Notes: generated by a model from the letters alone, not told the origin. Shown: positions 9,159-17,577, numbered from the stretch's first letter. The stretch is 41,286 nucleotides of DNA from Flavobacteriales bacterium (GCA_024229195.1 JAAESS010000109.1:1-41286), one strand, 5' to 3'. A program made the numbers and translations.

Positions 9159-10160
9159 TTACTTGATATTCGAAAACATTTTTTTTCTAAGTATAAAATG
9201 CTCCCAGACGATACTAAAGCAATAGAAGTAATTGGTTTGTTTAAAAGACAGGGCGCGTCTTTTTGCTAGCATTTTTCGCAAATTGCGATAGAAGCTAAGA
9301 TGAGCCTTTATGATCGACCAGGTATGCACGGGTCTCAGTTCTAACATAAATTTAATTCCAGCGACTCCATCGAGGATCAATCGAAAAAAGATCACCAAAA
9401 AAACATAACGCTTCGGTACATTTTTAGCGATCGTAAAAAGACTATTCCTGAAATTAAGATATGTTTTTTGAGGATTCGATTCCTGAAGTGTTGCTCCTCC
9501 TACATGATATACCTTTGAAGTACCCACATATTGAATGCCATGGCCTTCATTTTGAACTCTCCAACAAAGATCAATCTCTTCCTGATGGGCAAAATATTGT
9601 TCATCAAAGCCACCTAGCTGGTGATAAACTTTTGATTTGATAAAGAAACAGGCACCAGAGGCCCAGAAGATATCTGCAACATCATTGAATTGTCCTTGAT
9701 CTTTTTCCAGTTCCATAAAAATTCTTCCCCTACAAAAAGGATAGCCAAAAAAATCAACAAATCCTCCGGCTGCTCCGGCATATTCAAATTTAGATTTATC
9801 CTTAAAATCTAGTAATTTGGGCTGTATGATTGCAGTTTTATTATTTTCTTCAAAGGCTGTTTTAATAGGTTTGAGCCAGTTTTCAGTGACCTCAATATCT
9901 GAATTAACCAAGGCATAAACATCAGCCTTTACATGTTTTAAAGCATCATTATATCCCTTAGCAAAGCCTCCATTCGTACTATTCTGAATAATATGAATCT
10001 GTGGATATTTTTCTTTAAGAAACGGAATTGAATCGTCAGTAGAATTATTGTCTGCTACATAAACATCAGCATCATCTAAACTATGCGCAATTACTGACGG
10101 AAGAAATTTTTCCATCAATTTTCGGCCATTCCAGTTTAAAATTATGATCGCTATTTTCAA
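9159..10160 (-). CDS. Family 2 glycosyltransferase
   Basis: Transfers a sugar from a nucleotide-sugar donor, probably to a cell-surface glycan. From the proposed start the protein is 333 residues: KIAIIILNWNG at the N-terminus, ADNNSTDDS (35-43), NGGFAKGYNDAL, the DxD-equivalent NSD at 86-88, WASGACFFIKS and GGFDEQYFAHQEEIDLCWR (acid-base/ED-W region), then a C-terminal helical segment with amphipathic or membrane-associated stretches. The pattern resembles rhamnosyltransferase-like GT2 members; donor and acceptor are unknown. The frame is open to a TTG at 10193, but that TTG is the end of a TATGTTTG -7 box, so translation probably begins at the TTG at 10158-10160, immediately before the conserved KIAIIILNWNG. 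No ATG is available before the conserved N-terminus. Confidence 0.88.
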   Translation of the reverse strand: MKIAIIILNWNGRKLMEKFLPSVIAHSLDDADVYVADNNSTDDSIPFLKEKYPQIHIIQNSTNGGFAKGYNDALKHVKADVYALVNSDIEVTENWLKPIKTAFEENNKTAIIQPKLLDFKDKSKFEYAGAAGGFVDFFGYPFCRGRIFMELEKDQGQFNDVADIFWASGACFFIKSKVYHQLGGFDEQYFAHQEEIDLCWRVQNEGHGIQYVGTSKVYHVGGATLQESNPQKTYLNFRNSLFTIAKNVPKRYVFLVIFFRLILDGVAGIKFMLELRPVHTWSIIKAHLSFYRNLRKMLAKRRALSFKQTNYFYCFSIVWEHFILRKKMFSNIK

Positions 10161-10190
10161 GGTAAATAGAAAAAAATGTTTTTGGGTGTG

Positions 10191-10198
10191 CAAACATA
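10191..10198 (-). promoter_or_regulatory. -7 box of the glycosyltransferase promoter
   Basis: Reverse strand TATGTTTG matches TAnnTTTG, 30 bases before the proposed TTG start. A TTG lies 15 bases upstream of it, shorter than ideal. The box overlaps the longer possible start at 10193. Confidence 0.5.
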
Positions 10199-10236
10199 AG
10201 TTTTTTCAACAATCAAAACTATAAAAGAAAACAATA

Positions 10237-10680
10237 TTAAGTGTAATTTGGAATTTCCTTCAAAAAATGATATCGCATCGCGTCGTGGTCCATTTGACAA
10301 TAATAATGTTCTAATCCATTGGTGAGAATCAGAAAATCTGCATTGAGTTCCATGTTGTATCTTGCAATTTGATCGAATGTATCTTGATTGATCTTTACCT
10401 GAGGCGCCTTGCATTCAACAATGATATGTGGAGAGCCTGTCTTGTTAAACACCAGTATATCAGTACGTTTGATCGTATTATTCACTTTGCATTGCTTTTC
10501 TACAGCAATCAATGAAAGGGGATATTTCTTCTCAACATGAAGGTAGGAAATGAAATTCTGGCGTACCCATTCTTCTTCAGTAAGTACTAGGTCTTTTTTT
10601 CTGATCTTATCGAAAATATAAAGCTTATTTTCTTTATTTTTGATCCGAAAGGAATACTTTGGAAGGTTAAGATTTGTCAT
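10237..10680 (-). CDS. Stand-alone HsdR N-terminal (PD-(D/E)xK nuclease-fold) protein
   Basis: A 147-residue protein made only of a type I restriction HsdR N-terminal-like domain. The nuclease-fold core is visible: RTDILVFN with Asp74, followed by PHIIVECKAP with Glu89 and Lys91, the D-(x)n-ExK arrangement needed for metal-dependent cleavage. No helicase, methylase or specificity subunit is nearby, so this is not a restriction system. Similar small proteins next to holA are, as I recall, common in Bacteroidetes, which argues for a conserved housekeeping role in DNA metabolism, unknown in detail. It is divergent from holA with a 30-base gap. A -7 box lies only 4 bases before the ATG, so the mRNA may be leaderless. 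Confidence 0.85.
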   Translation of the reverse strand: MTNLNLPKYSFRIKNKENKLYIFDKIRKKDLVLTEEEWVRQNFISYLHVEKKYPLSLIAVEKQCKVNNTIKRTDILVFNKTGSPHIIVECKAPQVKINQDTFDQIARYNMELNADFLILTNGLEHYYCQMDHDAMRYHFLKEIPNYT

Positions 10681-10684
10681 CAGA

Positions 10685-10692
10685 CAAAAGTA
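10685..10692 (-). promoter_or_regulatory. -7 box abutting the HsdR-N gene start
   Basis: Reverse strand TACTTTTG fits TAnnTTTG and ends 4 bases before the ATG at 10680. If used, transcription would begin at or next to the start codon. No TTG at the -33 spacing. Confidence 0.4.
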
Positions 10693-10710
10693 ATAAACTT
10701 CTTATTATTT

Positions 10711-11715
10711 ATGAATAGAATCAAACAGATCGTTGACGAGATCAGGTTAAAAAACACCAAGCCCATTTATTTTTTAATGGGGGAGGAGGCTTATTATATT
10801 GATAAGATATCAGACTTTATTGAGAATAATATTCTTTCAGAAGAGGAGAAAGGATTTAACCAGATGATTCTATATGGAAGAGATGTGACTGTCGACGATA
10901 TTGTTGGTAATGCCAAGCGATTTCCAATGATGTCCGAAAAGCAAGTAGTGATTGTTAAGGAGGCACAGGATTTATCAAGAAGTATAGAGAAGTTAGCGGA
11001 TTATGCTGAGAACCCACAGCCATCTACAGTTCTTGTGATTTGTTATAAGTATAAAACGATTGACAAAAGAAAAAAACTAGCCAAAACAATTGCTCAAACA
11101 GGTTGTTTATTTGAGAGTAAAAAATTATACGAGAATCAGGTAAGTGACTGGATCAATTCGTTACTGAGAGAAAAAGGTTATCAAATAGAACCGAAGGCTT
11201 CACATATGCTGGTTGAATTTCTTGGAACCAATTTGTCAAAGATTGCCAATGAGCTGGAAAAACTCATGCTGATCATAGACAATAGCTCTGTGATTACTGC
11301 TTTGCATATTGAGCAAAATATCGGTATCAGTAAGGATTTCAATAATTTTGAATTGAGAAAGGCGATTGGTGATAAAGAGCTGCTTAAAGCCAACCAGATC
11401 GTTCAATATTTTACCCAAAACCCGAAGAGTAATCCCTTGGTTATGACGATTTCTCTTTTAAATGCATTTTTCACCCAGCTCTTGTTATACCATGGTTTAA
11501 AGGATAAAGGTAAGATCAATGTAGGTAAGATGTTGAGAATAAATCCCTATTTCATTCCGGAGTACCAAAGAGCTGCAAAAAATTATCCAATGCGTAAAGT
11601 GGCTCAGGTCATTGCTCGGTTAAGAGAAGCGGATCTAAAAAGTAAAGGAGTTGGAGCAACAAATTTAGCACAAGGAGATATTCTAAAGGAATTGTTGTTT
11701 AAAATTATGCATTAA
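10711..11715 (+). CDS. holA: DNA polymerase III subunit delta
   Basis: Clamp-loader subunit that opens the beta sliding clamp at replication forks. The 334 residues are normal length. Seen: KPIYFLMGEEAYYIDKISDFI at the N-terminus (the family's degenerate nucleotide-binding start), RFPMMSEKQVVIVKEAQ, TVLVICYKYKTIDKRKKLAK, and the C-terminal collar region with LTNxSKIANELEKL-like and RLREADLKSKGVGA helices. It is divergent from the HsdR-N gene and convergent with the yggS-like gene. No consensus -7 box was found; the short shared gap must hold its promoter. Confidence 0.95.
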   Translation: MNRIKQIVDEIRLKNTKPIYFLMGEEAYYIDKISDFIENNILSEEEKGFNQMILYGRDVTVDDIVGNAKRFPMMSEKQVVIVKEAQDLSRSIEKLADYAENPQPSTVLVICYKYKTIDKRKKLAKTIAQTGCLFESKKLYENQVSDWINSLLREKGYQIEPKASHMLVEFLGTNLSKIANELEKLMLIIDNSSVITALHIEQNIGISKDFNNFELRKAIGDKELLKANQIVQYFTQNPKSNPLVMTISLLNAFFTQLLLYHGLKDKGKINVGKMLRINPYFIPEYQRAAKNYPMRKVAQVIARLREADLKSKGVGATNLAQGDILKELLFKIMH

Positions 11716-11757
11716 ACCAGATAATTTCCTATTCTTTCTGATCCAACATTAATTGAA

Positions 11758-12420
11758 TCAGGCAATATAATTTCTTGCACCGAATATGGCACTACCTACT
11801 CTTATCATATTACTACCATTGGCGATGGCCAGTTCATAATCTCCGCTCATACCCATAGAAAGAATAGAAAAGCCTGCACCCAAAGAATTCATTTTATCAT
11901 AAAATAATTTCAGTCTTTTGAATTCATTAGATACAACACTTTCATCTGAGCTAAAACTAGCCATCCCCATCAATCCGGTGATCTTGATATTTTTGAGTTG
12001 TGTCAATTCTTCAGATCCTAGAATTTCTTCAATGTTTTCAAAACTCAAACCAAACTTTGTTTCTTCAGTCGCGATCTTGGCTTGCAGGAGACATGAAATA
12101 ACACGATTGTGTTTAAGGGCTTGTTTGTTGATTTCTTTTAGAGTTTTAAAGCTGTCTATTCCGTGTATCAGATCCACAAAATGAGCCATATATTTTACTT
12201 TATTACTTTGAAGATGTCCAATCATGTGCCACTGGATATCTTTGGGGAGCGATTCATATTTACTCGCCATCTCCTGAATCTTGTTTTCACCAAAAACACG
12301 TTGACCTGCATCATAAGCTTCCTGTATATCAACAAGAGGTTTGGTCTTGGATACAGCAACTAAAGTAACCTGATTGGGTATAAGCTTTTTAAATCCTGTT
12401 AAATTTTGTTTTACAATCAT
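11758..12420 (-). CDS. YggS-family PLP-binding protein
   Basis: Pyridoxal phosphate homeostasis protein of the PLPBP/YggS family, a single-domain alanine-racemase-like barrel without known catalysis that buffers PLP and affects amino acid metabolism. The 220 residues fit the family. The PLP lysine is Lys25 in LVAVSKTKP; GENKIQE, WHMIGHLQSNK, GLMGMAS, LSMGMSGDYELAI and VRVGSAIFG (here IRVGSAIFG) are all present and hold the phosphate. It follows the DUF1015 gene by 22 bases and is probably co-transcribed with it; together they trail the serC-serA pair, whose SerC also uses PLP. Confidence 0.93.
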   Translation of the reverse strand: MIVKQNLTGFKKLIPNQVTLVAVSKTKPLVDIQEAYDAGQRVFGENKIQEMASKYESLPKDIQWHMIGHLQSNKVKYMAHFVDLIHGIDSFKTLKEINKQALKHNRVISCLLQAKIATEETKFGLSFENIEEILGSEELTQLKNIKITGLMGMASFSSDESVVSNEFKRLKLFYDKMNSLGAGFSILSMGMSGDYELAIANGSNMIRVGSAIFGARNYIA

Positions 12421-12442
12421 TTAAGTATTTTTATATTAATCG

Positions 12443-13678
12443 TTACTTTAGTTCATATATGGTTAGGCCGCTTCTCAATTTTGGTTCAATATAGCTGCTT
12501 TTCGGTGGCATCGTGAGGTTGTTGTCAGCCACACTTTTTAGTTGTTTAACAGATACCGGATAGGATCCAAAACCTACCTCAAATGCACCTGAATCCACAA
12601 GGTCCTTTAGTTGCATTTCATTTCCTTTTTCTGGTAAATAATGGATATTACTGTCATTAGAAGGATCTTTTATTCCGAGAATTGGTTCAAGGATTTTCTT
12701 AAATAATATCTGCGAATCCAAATGATCGAGTTCACTTATGGGATCAAAATTCGTCTTTCTCAAATAGAGTTTGTAAAAATCACCGTCAACATACATGGAG
12801 AAGTGATGCTTTTTAGAAGGTTGGTAATAGCGTTTTCCGAGATTCTCTATCCTGAAATACTCATCTAATGCCATCAGAAACTCTTTTTTATGCAAACCAT
12901 TCAAAGTTTTTATAAAACGAAAAAAAGACGTAATCCTTAAGTTTGACTCAGGGATAAAATAAGCCATAAAATGCTTACTGAGCTCTTTGGCCTTCTGATC
13001 ATCTCCTGACTTAATTTTTTGGTGAAGAAAATTTGATGAAGCTGTTCTGTGATGACCATCAGCGATATAGAGAGAAGGAATTGTATCGAATGCCTCAGTT
13101 ATTTGCTTGACTTCCTCTTCTTCTTCAATCAACCACATCAGATGTGTTCTGTTTTTATTGGTTGTAAATTCATATTCTGCCCTTTTAGATCGGTACTTGT
13201 CTATAAGAGAAGAAAGAAATTCATGATCAGGGTAGGTAATCAATACCGGTTCTGCGTTAAAACCTGTTATTTCAAGATAATTACCAAAAAGAGCCTCTCT
13301 TTCACTAAGGGTGTTTTCATGCTTTTTAATAACCGAATTTTGATAATCATCGATAGATGCTAATCCTATTATGCCCCAAAAAACATCTCCATTATGAGAT
13401 TTTTGATGTAAATAATACCTTGGTTTATCATCACTTTTGAATATGCCATTTTCCTTAAACTCTCCGTATCTGTTATGAACCATTTTAAAGCGTTTGTTGC
13501 CATGAACGGTTTTTTGGTATTTATATCCCGGACGTAGAATATGCAAAAATGAAAAAGGATTCAGTCTCAAGATATCATTCAATTCTTTTTTTTTATAGAT
13601 ATCATATGAACGCGTAGTTACAAGTGCTACTTTATCTCTTGTCGGTCTTATAGCGCGAAAAGGTTTAACTGAAGCCAT
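12443..13678 (-). CDS. DUF1015 family protein
   Basis: Conserved protein of unknown function, 411 residues from the chosen ATG. Family signatures seen: the N-terminal VKPFRAIRPTRDKVALVTTRSYD, an NPFSFLHILRP segment, YYLHQ, and the central SLYIADGHHRTASS with its paired His, which looks like a metal or nucleotide site. DUF1015 is commonly found next to serA and serC, as here; a role linked to serine or hydroxypyruvate metabolism has been suggested from context only. The frame is open seven codons further to a TTG (13699), but the ATG at 13676-13678 begins the conserved MASVKPFRAIRP and is preceded by a -7 box. A strong terminator separates it from serA, so it has its own promoter. Confidence 0.88.
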   Translation of the reverse strand: MASVKPFRAIRPTRDKVALVTTRSYDIYKKKELNDILRLNPFSFLHILRPGYKYQKTVHGNKRFKMVHNRYGEFKENGIFKSDDKPRYYLHQKSHNGDVFWGIIGLASIDDYQNSVIKKHENTLSEREALFGNYLEITGFNAEPVLITYPDHEFLSSLIDKYRSKRAEYEFTTNKNRTHLMWLIEEEEEVKQITEAFDTIPSLYIADGHHRTASSNFLHQKIKSGDDQKAKELSKHFMAYFIPESNLRITSFFRFIKTLNGLHKKEFLMALDEYFRIENLGKRYYQPSKKHHFSMYVDGDFYKLYLRKTNFDPISELDHLDSQILFKKILEPILGIKDPSNDSNIHYLPEKGNEMQLKDLVDSGAFEVGFGSYPVSVKQLKSVADNNLTMPPKSSYIEPKLRSGLTIYELK

Positions 13679-13684
13679 AATTTC

Positions 13685-13692
13685 CAAATTTA
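13685..13692 (-). promoter_or_regulatory. -7 box close to the DUF1015 start
   Basis: Reverse strand TAAATTTG, a TAnnTTTG match ending 6 bases before the ATG. A transcript from it would have almost no leader. No TTG at -33. Confidence 0.4.
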
Positions 13693-13735
13693 AAAGCAAA
13701 CAGCTAGTTTGTGTCTGCGAGGTTTTGGTTAAAAC

Positions 13736-13777
13736 AAAAATAGAGATTTATTATGGATATAATAAATCTCTATTTTT
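13736..13777 (-). terminator. Long-stem terminator between serA and DUF1015
   Basis: A perfect 19-bp inverted repeat (13736-13754 with 13759-13777) with a 4-base loop begins 18 bases past the serA stop. Each arm ends in a run of A or T, so it can act on both strands. Confidence 0.85.
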
Positions 13778-13795
13778 AAATTTTATGTAATAAAA

Positions 13796-14746
13796 TTAGC
13801 TTAAAATCTCGATGATCTGAGAAGCTAATTCTTCACCAATTCTATCTTGAGCTTCTTTTGTTGCAGCTCCAATATGCGGTGTTAATGAAATGTTTTTGTT
13901 CATTAACAGCTGGATTTCAGGATTAGGCTCATTTTCAAAAACATCTAATGCAGCATTTGAAATCTTACCTTCATCAATCGCCGCAATAAGCGCAATTTCG
14001 TCAATTACCCCGCCTCGAGCAGCATTTACAATTCCAGCCCCTGCTTTCATGATTTTGAACTCCTTTTCCCCAATCACATAATCTTCCTGGGCAGGAACAT
14101 GTAAAGAGATAAAATCTGCTTGCTCCAATACCGCTTCTTTGGAAATTGTATCAATCATAAAATTGACTTGCTGACCGTCGAAGAAATCCAATTGAATATT
14201 TGTAGCATCGATAAAAGGATCATAGGCAACTACTTTCATACCAACTCCTAATGCCACTTTTGCAGTAGCCTGACCTATTCTTCCAAAACCTAAAATACCT
14301 AAAGTTTTTCCTTTAAGTTCTACACCTTTAGCATAGGCCTTTTTAAGTTCCTTAAATTTTGAATCTCCTTCAAGTGGCATATTCTGATTTGAATCATGTA
14401 AAAAACGAACCATGCCAAATAAATGTGCAAAAACCAATTCTGCCACAGAATGAGAAGAAGCAGCAGGTGTATTGATCACTTTTATACCTTTATTTCTTGC
14501 ATAATCAACATCTATATTATCCATACCAACACCACCACGACCAATGATCTTTAAAGAAGGACAAGAATCGATAAGTTGTTCCCTAACTGTAGTGGCACTT
14601 CGAACAAGAAGCACATCAATGTTATTTTCATTTATAAAATTCACCAATTGCTCCTGAGCAACTGTTTTTAAGATGACTTCAAAGCCAGCATTTTCTAAAG
14701 CGATAACTCCAGATGTTGCAATTCCGTCATTTGCTAATACCTTCAT
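13796..14746 (-). CDS. serA: D-3-phosphoglycerate dehydrogenase
   Basis: First step of serine synthesis: oxidises 3-phosphoglycerate to 3-phosphohydroxypyruvate with NAD. At 316 residues it is the short type without the C-terminal ACT regulatory domain, so serine feedback through ACT is not expected. Seen: VRSATTVRE, GRGGVGMDNID (substrate loop), TPAASSHSVAELVFAHLFG, Rossmann motif GILGFGRIGQATAK, NAARGGVIDE with the catalytic Arg, DVFENEP, and LTPHIGAAT with the catalytic His. The open frame reaches a TTG at 14755, but the ATG at 14744-14746 starts the conserved MKVLANDGI. It follows serC by 26 bases, so the two form an operon; the step between them is in one pathway order (SerA product is the SerC substrate). 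Confidence 0.95.
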   Translation of the reverse strand: MKVLANDGIATSGVIALENAGFEVILKTVAQEQLVNFINENNIDVLLVRSATTVREQLIDSCPSLKIIGRGGVGMDNIDVDYARNKGIKVINTPAASSHSVAELVFAHLFGMVRFLHDSNQNMPLEGDSKFKELKKAYAKGVELKGKTLGILGFGRIGQATAKVALGVGMKVVAYDPFIDATNIQLDFFDGQQVNFMIDTISKEAVLEQADFISLHVPAQEDYVIGEKEFKIMKAGAGIVNAARGGVIDEIALIAAIDEGKISNAALDVFENEPNPEIQLLMNKNISLTPHIGAATKEAQDRIGEELASQIIEILS

Positions 14747-14772
14747 TTTATTCAATTTAAGTTTTTATTTAT

Positions 14773-15831
14773 TTAAAGAGCCTTCATAATATCAACCAAA
14801 GTCTGAATGCTTTCTGTTGGCATGGCATTATAAATACTGGCCCGGTAGCCACCAACAGATCTATGACCATTGATACCGCTTATTCCGGCAGCCTTCCACA
14901 TTGCATCAAACTGTTCTTTTTTAGTGTCATCAGTCAAAGTAAATGTGACATTCATAAGAGATCGATCTTCTTTGTTGGCAACACCCTCAAAAAGTGGGTT
15001 ATTATCTATCTCATTATAGAGAAGATTGGCCTTGTTTTCATTTATTTTTTCAATGGCAGCGATTCCACCTTGAGATTTCAACCACTCAAGTGTAAGCATC
15101 GATACATATACCGGAAATACCGGTGGCGTATTGAACATACTATCCTTTGAAATATGAATTTGATAATCAAGCATGGATGGGATCTGGCGCCCTGTTTTAC
15201 CTAGTATATCATCTTTAATAATTACCAGAGTTGTTCCGGCTGGTCCCATATTTTTTTGAGCTCCGGCATAAATCAGATCGAATTGACTAAAATCTAGTTG
15301 GCGTGAAAAAATATCTGAACTCATATCGCAAACCAATAGTTTATCAGTTTTAGGAAAATCCTTCATCTGAGTACCGAAAATAGTGTTGTTACTTGTACAA
15401 TGGACATAAGTTGCATCGGCAGGCACATCTATATTTTTTGGAATATAGTTGTAATTACTCTCTTTTGAGGATGCAAGTATTTCTGTCTTACCCAATAATT
15501 TTGCCTCCTTGATGGCTTTCGCACTCCACGTACCGGTATCGATATAAGTTGCTTTCCCGTTTTCCGGTAATAAGTTATAAGGAACCATTAGAAACTCCAG
15601 ACTTGCACCACCTTGCAGAAATAGGGCAGAATATCCTTTACCTTTAAGATCCAGTAATTCCAGTGCCAAATCTTTAGCATGTTCCATAACTTCAACAAAA
15701 TCAGCACTTCGATGAGATATTTCTATAAGAGAAAGATCTAAATCGTTGAAGTTAATTACTGCTTCTGATGCTTTCTTTAAAACTTCTTGTGGCAGTATAC
15801 ATGGGCCTGCACTAAAATTATGTTTTTTCAT
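14773..15831 (-). CDS. serC: Phosphoserine aminotransferase
   Basis: Converts 3-phosphohydroxypyruvate and glutamate to phosphoserine; also acts in vitamin B6 synthesis in some bacteria. PLP enzyme of 352 residues. Seen: HNFSAGPCILPQEVL at the N-terminus, FLQGGASLEFLMVP, HCTSNNTIFGTQ, CDMSSDIFSR, PLP lysine Lys193 in YAGAQKNMGPAG, and the C-terminal GHRSVGGYRASIYNAM with phosphate-binding Arg and His. The frame begins with TTG directly followed by ATG; the ATG at 15829-15831 gives the usual MKKHNFSAGP start. First gene of serC-serA. Confidence 0.96.
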   Translation of the reverse strand: MKKHNFSAGPCILPQEVLKKASEAVINFNDLDLSLIEISHRSADFVEVMEHAKDLALELLDLKGKGYSALFLQGGASLEFLMVPYNLLPENGKATYIDTGTWSAKAIKEAKLLGKTEILASSKESNYNYIPKNIDVPADATYVHCTSNNTIFGTQMKDFPKTDKLLVCDMSSDIFSRQLDFSQFDLIYAGAQKNMGPAGTTLVIIKDDILGKTGRQIPSMLDYQIHISKDSMFNTPPVFPVYVSMLTLEWLKSQGGIAAIEKINENKANLLYNEIDNNPLFEGVANKEDRSLMNVTFTLTDDTKKEQFDAMWKAAGISGINGHRSVGGYRASIYNAMPTESIQTLVDIMKAL

Positions 15832-16029
15832 CAATTTCAGGTTTAAATGAATCTGTTCAGTTTGATCTTACAAAATTGATAAAATTCTTCGAATTAGTGG
15901 CTAAGAAATTCTGAAAAATTAAGGTACTTTATTGAGTATAATTGAATCTCTACCCAGTAAAAATACAAGTGGTAAGATCCAATTCTGTATTTTCCTAATA
16001 AAATATACTAGTAACTTTAGAAATTCAGA

Positions 16030-17577
16030 CTATTTCGGCTGAAAGGTCACACATGGAATGATCAGTTCTTCCAAAGAGATTCCTCCGTGCTGATAAGTGT
16101 TTTTATAGTATTTGACAAAATGGTTGTAGTTATTCGGATAAGCAAAGAAATAATCTTCTTTTGCGAAAATAAAAGAACTACTCATATTCAGCGAAGGAAG
16201 CAAAATTTCTTTTGGATCTTTAATCTCATACACTTCCTTTTCATTATAACTCAAACTTTTTCCTGTCTTGTAACGTAAATTGGAACTTATGTTTTTGTCT
16301 CCAATTACTTTTGATGGTCTGGAAGTATTGATGGTACCATGATCGGTCGTGATAATCAATTTCAAGCCCATTTTCTGAGCTTTTTGAATGATTTCAAGAA
16401 GTGGTGAATTTTTGAACCAACTGAGCGTTAGTGATCGGTAAGCTTTGTCATCACTGGCTAATTCCTTGATCATATCCATTTCTGTTCTCGAATGAGACAG
16501 CATATCTACAAAATTATAGACAATAACAGTAAGGTCATTGTTTTTTGTCTTTGCAAAATTAGCAGCTAGTTCACGACCTTTACTAACTGATGTAATTTTA
16601 TAATATTCATGTTTAAGGTTGAGACCTAGTCTTTTGATCTGCTCAGTTAGGAATTCATTTTCAAACATATTTTTTCCGCCCTCATCTGTATCATTTTTCC
16701 AATAATTTGGATATTTCTTTTCCATGTCTAAGGGCATTAAACCTGAAAAAATAGCATTTCGTGCATATTGGGTGGCAGAAGGTAGAATACTGAAAAAAGA
16801 TTTTTCATCAATCGCCTTGTAGTATTCACTAATGACAGGCTCTAGAACCCGCATTTGATCATATCTAAGATTGTCGACTACAACAAGCAATGTACCTGGA
16901 TCTTTTTCAATTTGAGGAACAATTACATCTTTAAAAAGAGTATGAGACAAAATCGGTTTTTCTCCTCCATGGAACCAATCACTGTAATTGTTCTTTATGA
17001 ATTTATAGAATTGAGAATTAGCCTCTTCTTTCTGACTCTCAAGAATTTCAGTCATACCAATGTCTGAAATAGACTCAAGCTCAATTTCCCAATGGATGAG
17101 TTTTTTATACAATTCAATCCAGTCCTGATAAGTGTTGACCATTGCCAGGTCCAGCGATATTTTCCTGAATTCCTGTTGGTAATTCGACGTCGTTTTTTCA
17201 GAAACTAATCTTGAATTGTCAAGATTTTTCTTAAGACTTAACAGAATTTGATTGGGATTTACAGGTTTGATCAAATAATCTGCGATCTTTGATCCGATCG
17301 CTTCTTCCATAATATACTCTTCTTCACTTTTAGTGATCATGATCACTGGTAAATTAGGTAGTTTTTCTTTGATTAAAGAAAGGGTTTCTAGGCCAGATAG
17401 ACCTGGCATATTTTCATCTAGAAAAACAATATCGAATTGCTCCTCGCTAACACTTTCAACCGCATCGGCCCCATTCGTGCAAGGGGTAACTTCATAATTC
17501 TTTTTCTCTAAAAATAACATATGGGGTTTTAGAAGTTGGATCTCATCGTCAACCCAAAGTATTTTTCCTGAACTCAT
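16030..17577 (-). CDS. porX: PorX-type response regulator with PglZ/alkaline-phosphatase domain
   Basis: Cytoplasmic regulator tied in Bacteroidetes to type IX secretion; partnered elsewhere with the sensor kinase PorY and an ECF sigma factor. From the chosen ATG it has 515 residues, close to known PorX proteins. Residues 1-120 are a receiver domain: Asp10-Asp11, phosphorylation site Asp54 in IVFLDENMPG, Lys83 in MITKSEE, and YLIKPVNP. A helical linker follows, then an alkaline-phosphatase-superfamily (PglZ) domain with LVVVDNLRYDQM, PSATQYARNAIFSG (nucleophile Thr), DMLSHSR, TTDHGT and HGGISLEE as metal or catalytic positions. The structural literature describes PorX as a zinc phosphodiesterase of oligonucleotides. 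The frame is open 25 codons upstream, but MSSGKILWVDDE is the natural N-terminus. No porY or T9SS structural gene is nearby; it is divergent from the HD-lpx cluster. Confidence 0.93.
   Translation of the reverse strand: MSSGKILWVDDEIQLLKPHMLFLEKKNYEVTPCTNGADAVESVSEEQFDIVFLDENMPGLSGLETLSLIKEKLPNLPVIMITKSEEEYIMEEAIGSKIADYLIKPVNPNQILLSLKKNLDNSRLVSEKTTSNYQQEFRKISLDLAMVNTYQDWIELYKKLIHWEIELESISDIGMTEILESQKEEANSQFYKFIKNNYSDWFHGGEKPILSHTLFKDVIVPQIEKDPGTLLVVVDNLRYDQMRVLEPVISEYYKAIDEKSFFSILPSATQYARNAIFSGLMPLDMEKKYPNYWKNDTDEGGKNMFENEFLTEQIKRLGLNLKHEYYKITSVSKGRELAANFAKTKNNDLTVIVYNFVDMLSHSRTEMDMIKELASDDKAYRSLTLSWFKNSPLLEIIQKAQKMGLKLIITTDHGTINTSRPSKVIGDKNISSNLRYKTGKSLSYNEKEVYEIKDPKEILLPSLNMSSSFIFAKEDYFFAYPNNYNHFVKYYKNTYQHGGISLEELIIPCVTFQPK

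Noticed and set aside
10237-10680. Remnant of a type I restriction locus
   Set aside because: Active-site residues are intact and the length is a complete domain; there is no trace of hsdM, hsdS or helicase sequence.
11716-11757. CTGAT/ATCAG pair between holA and the yggS-like gene as a bidirectional terminator
   Set aside because: Stem of only five bases with a mismatch and no T run.
15960-15993. AAAATACA/TGTATTTT pair with an 18-base loop after porX as a terminator
   Set aside because: AT-only stem, large loop, no convincing T tail; too weak to list as a terminator.
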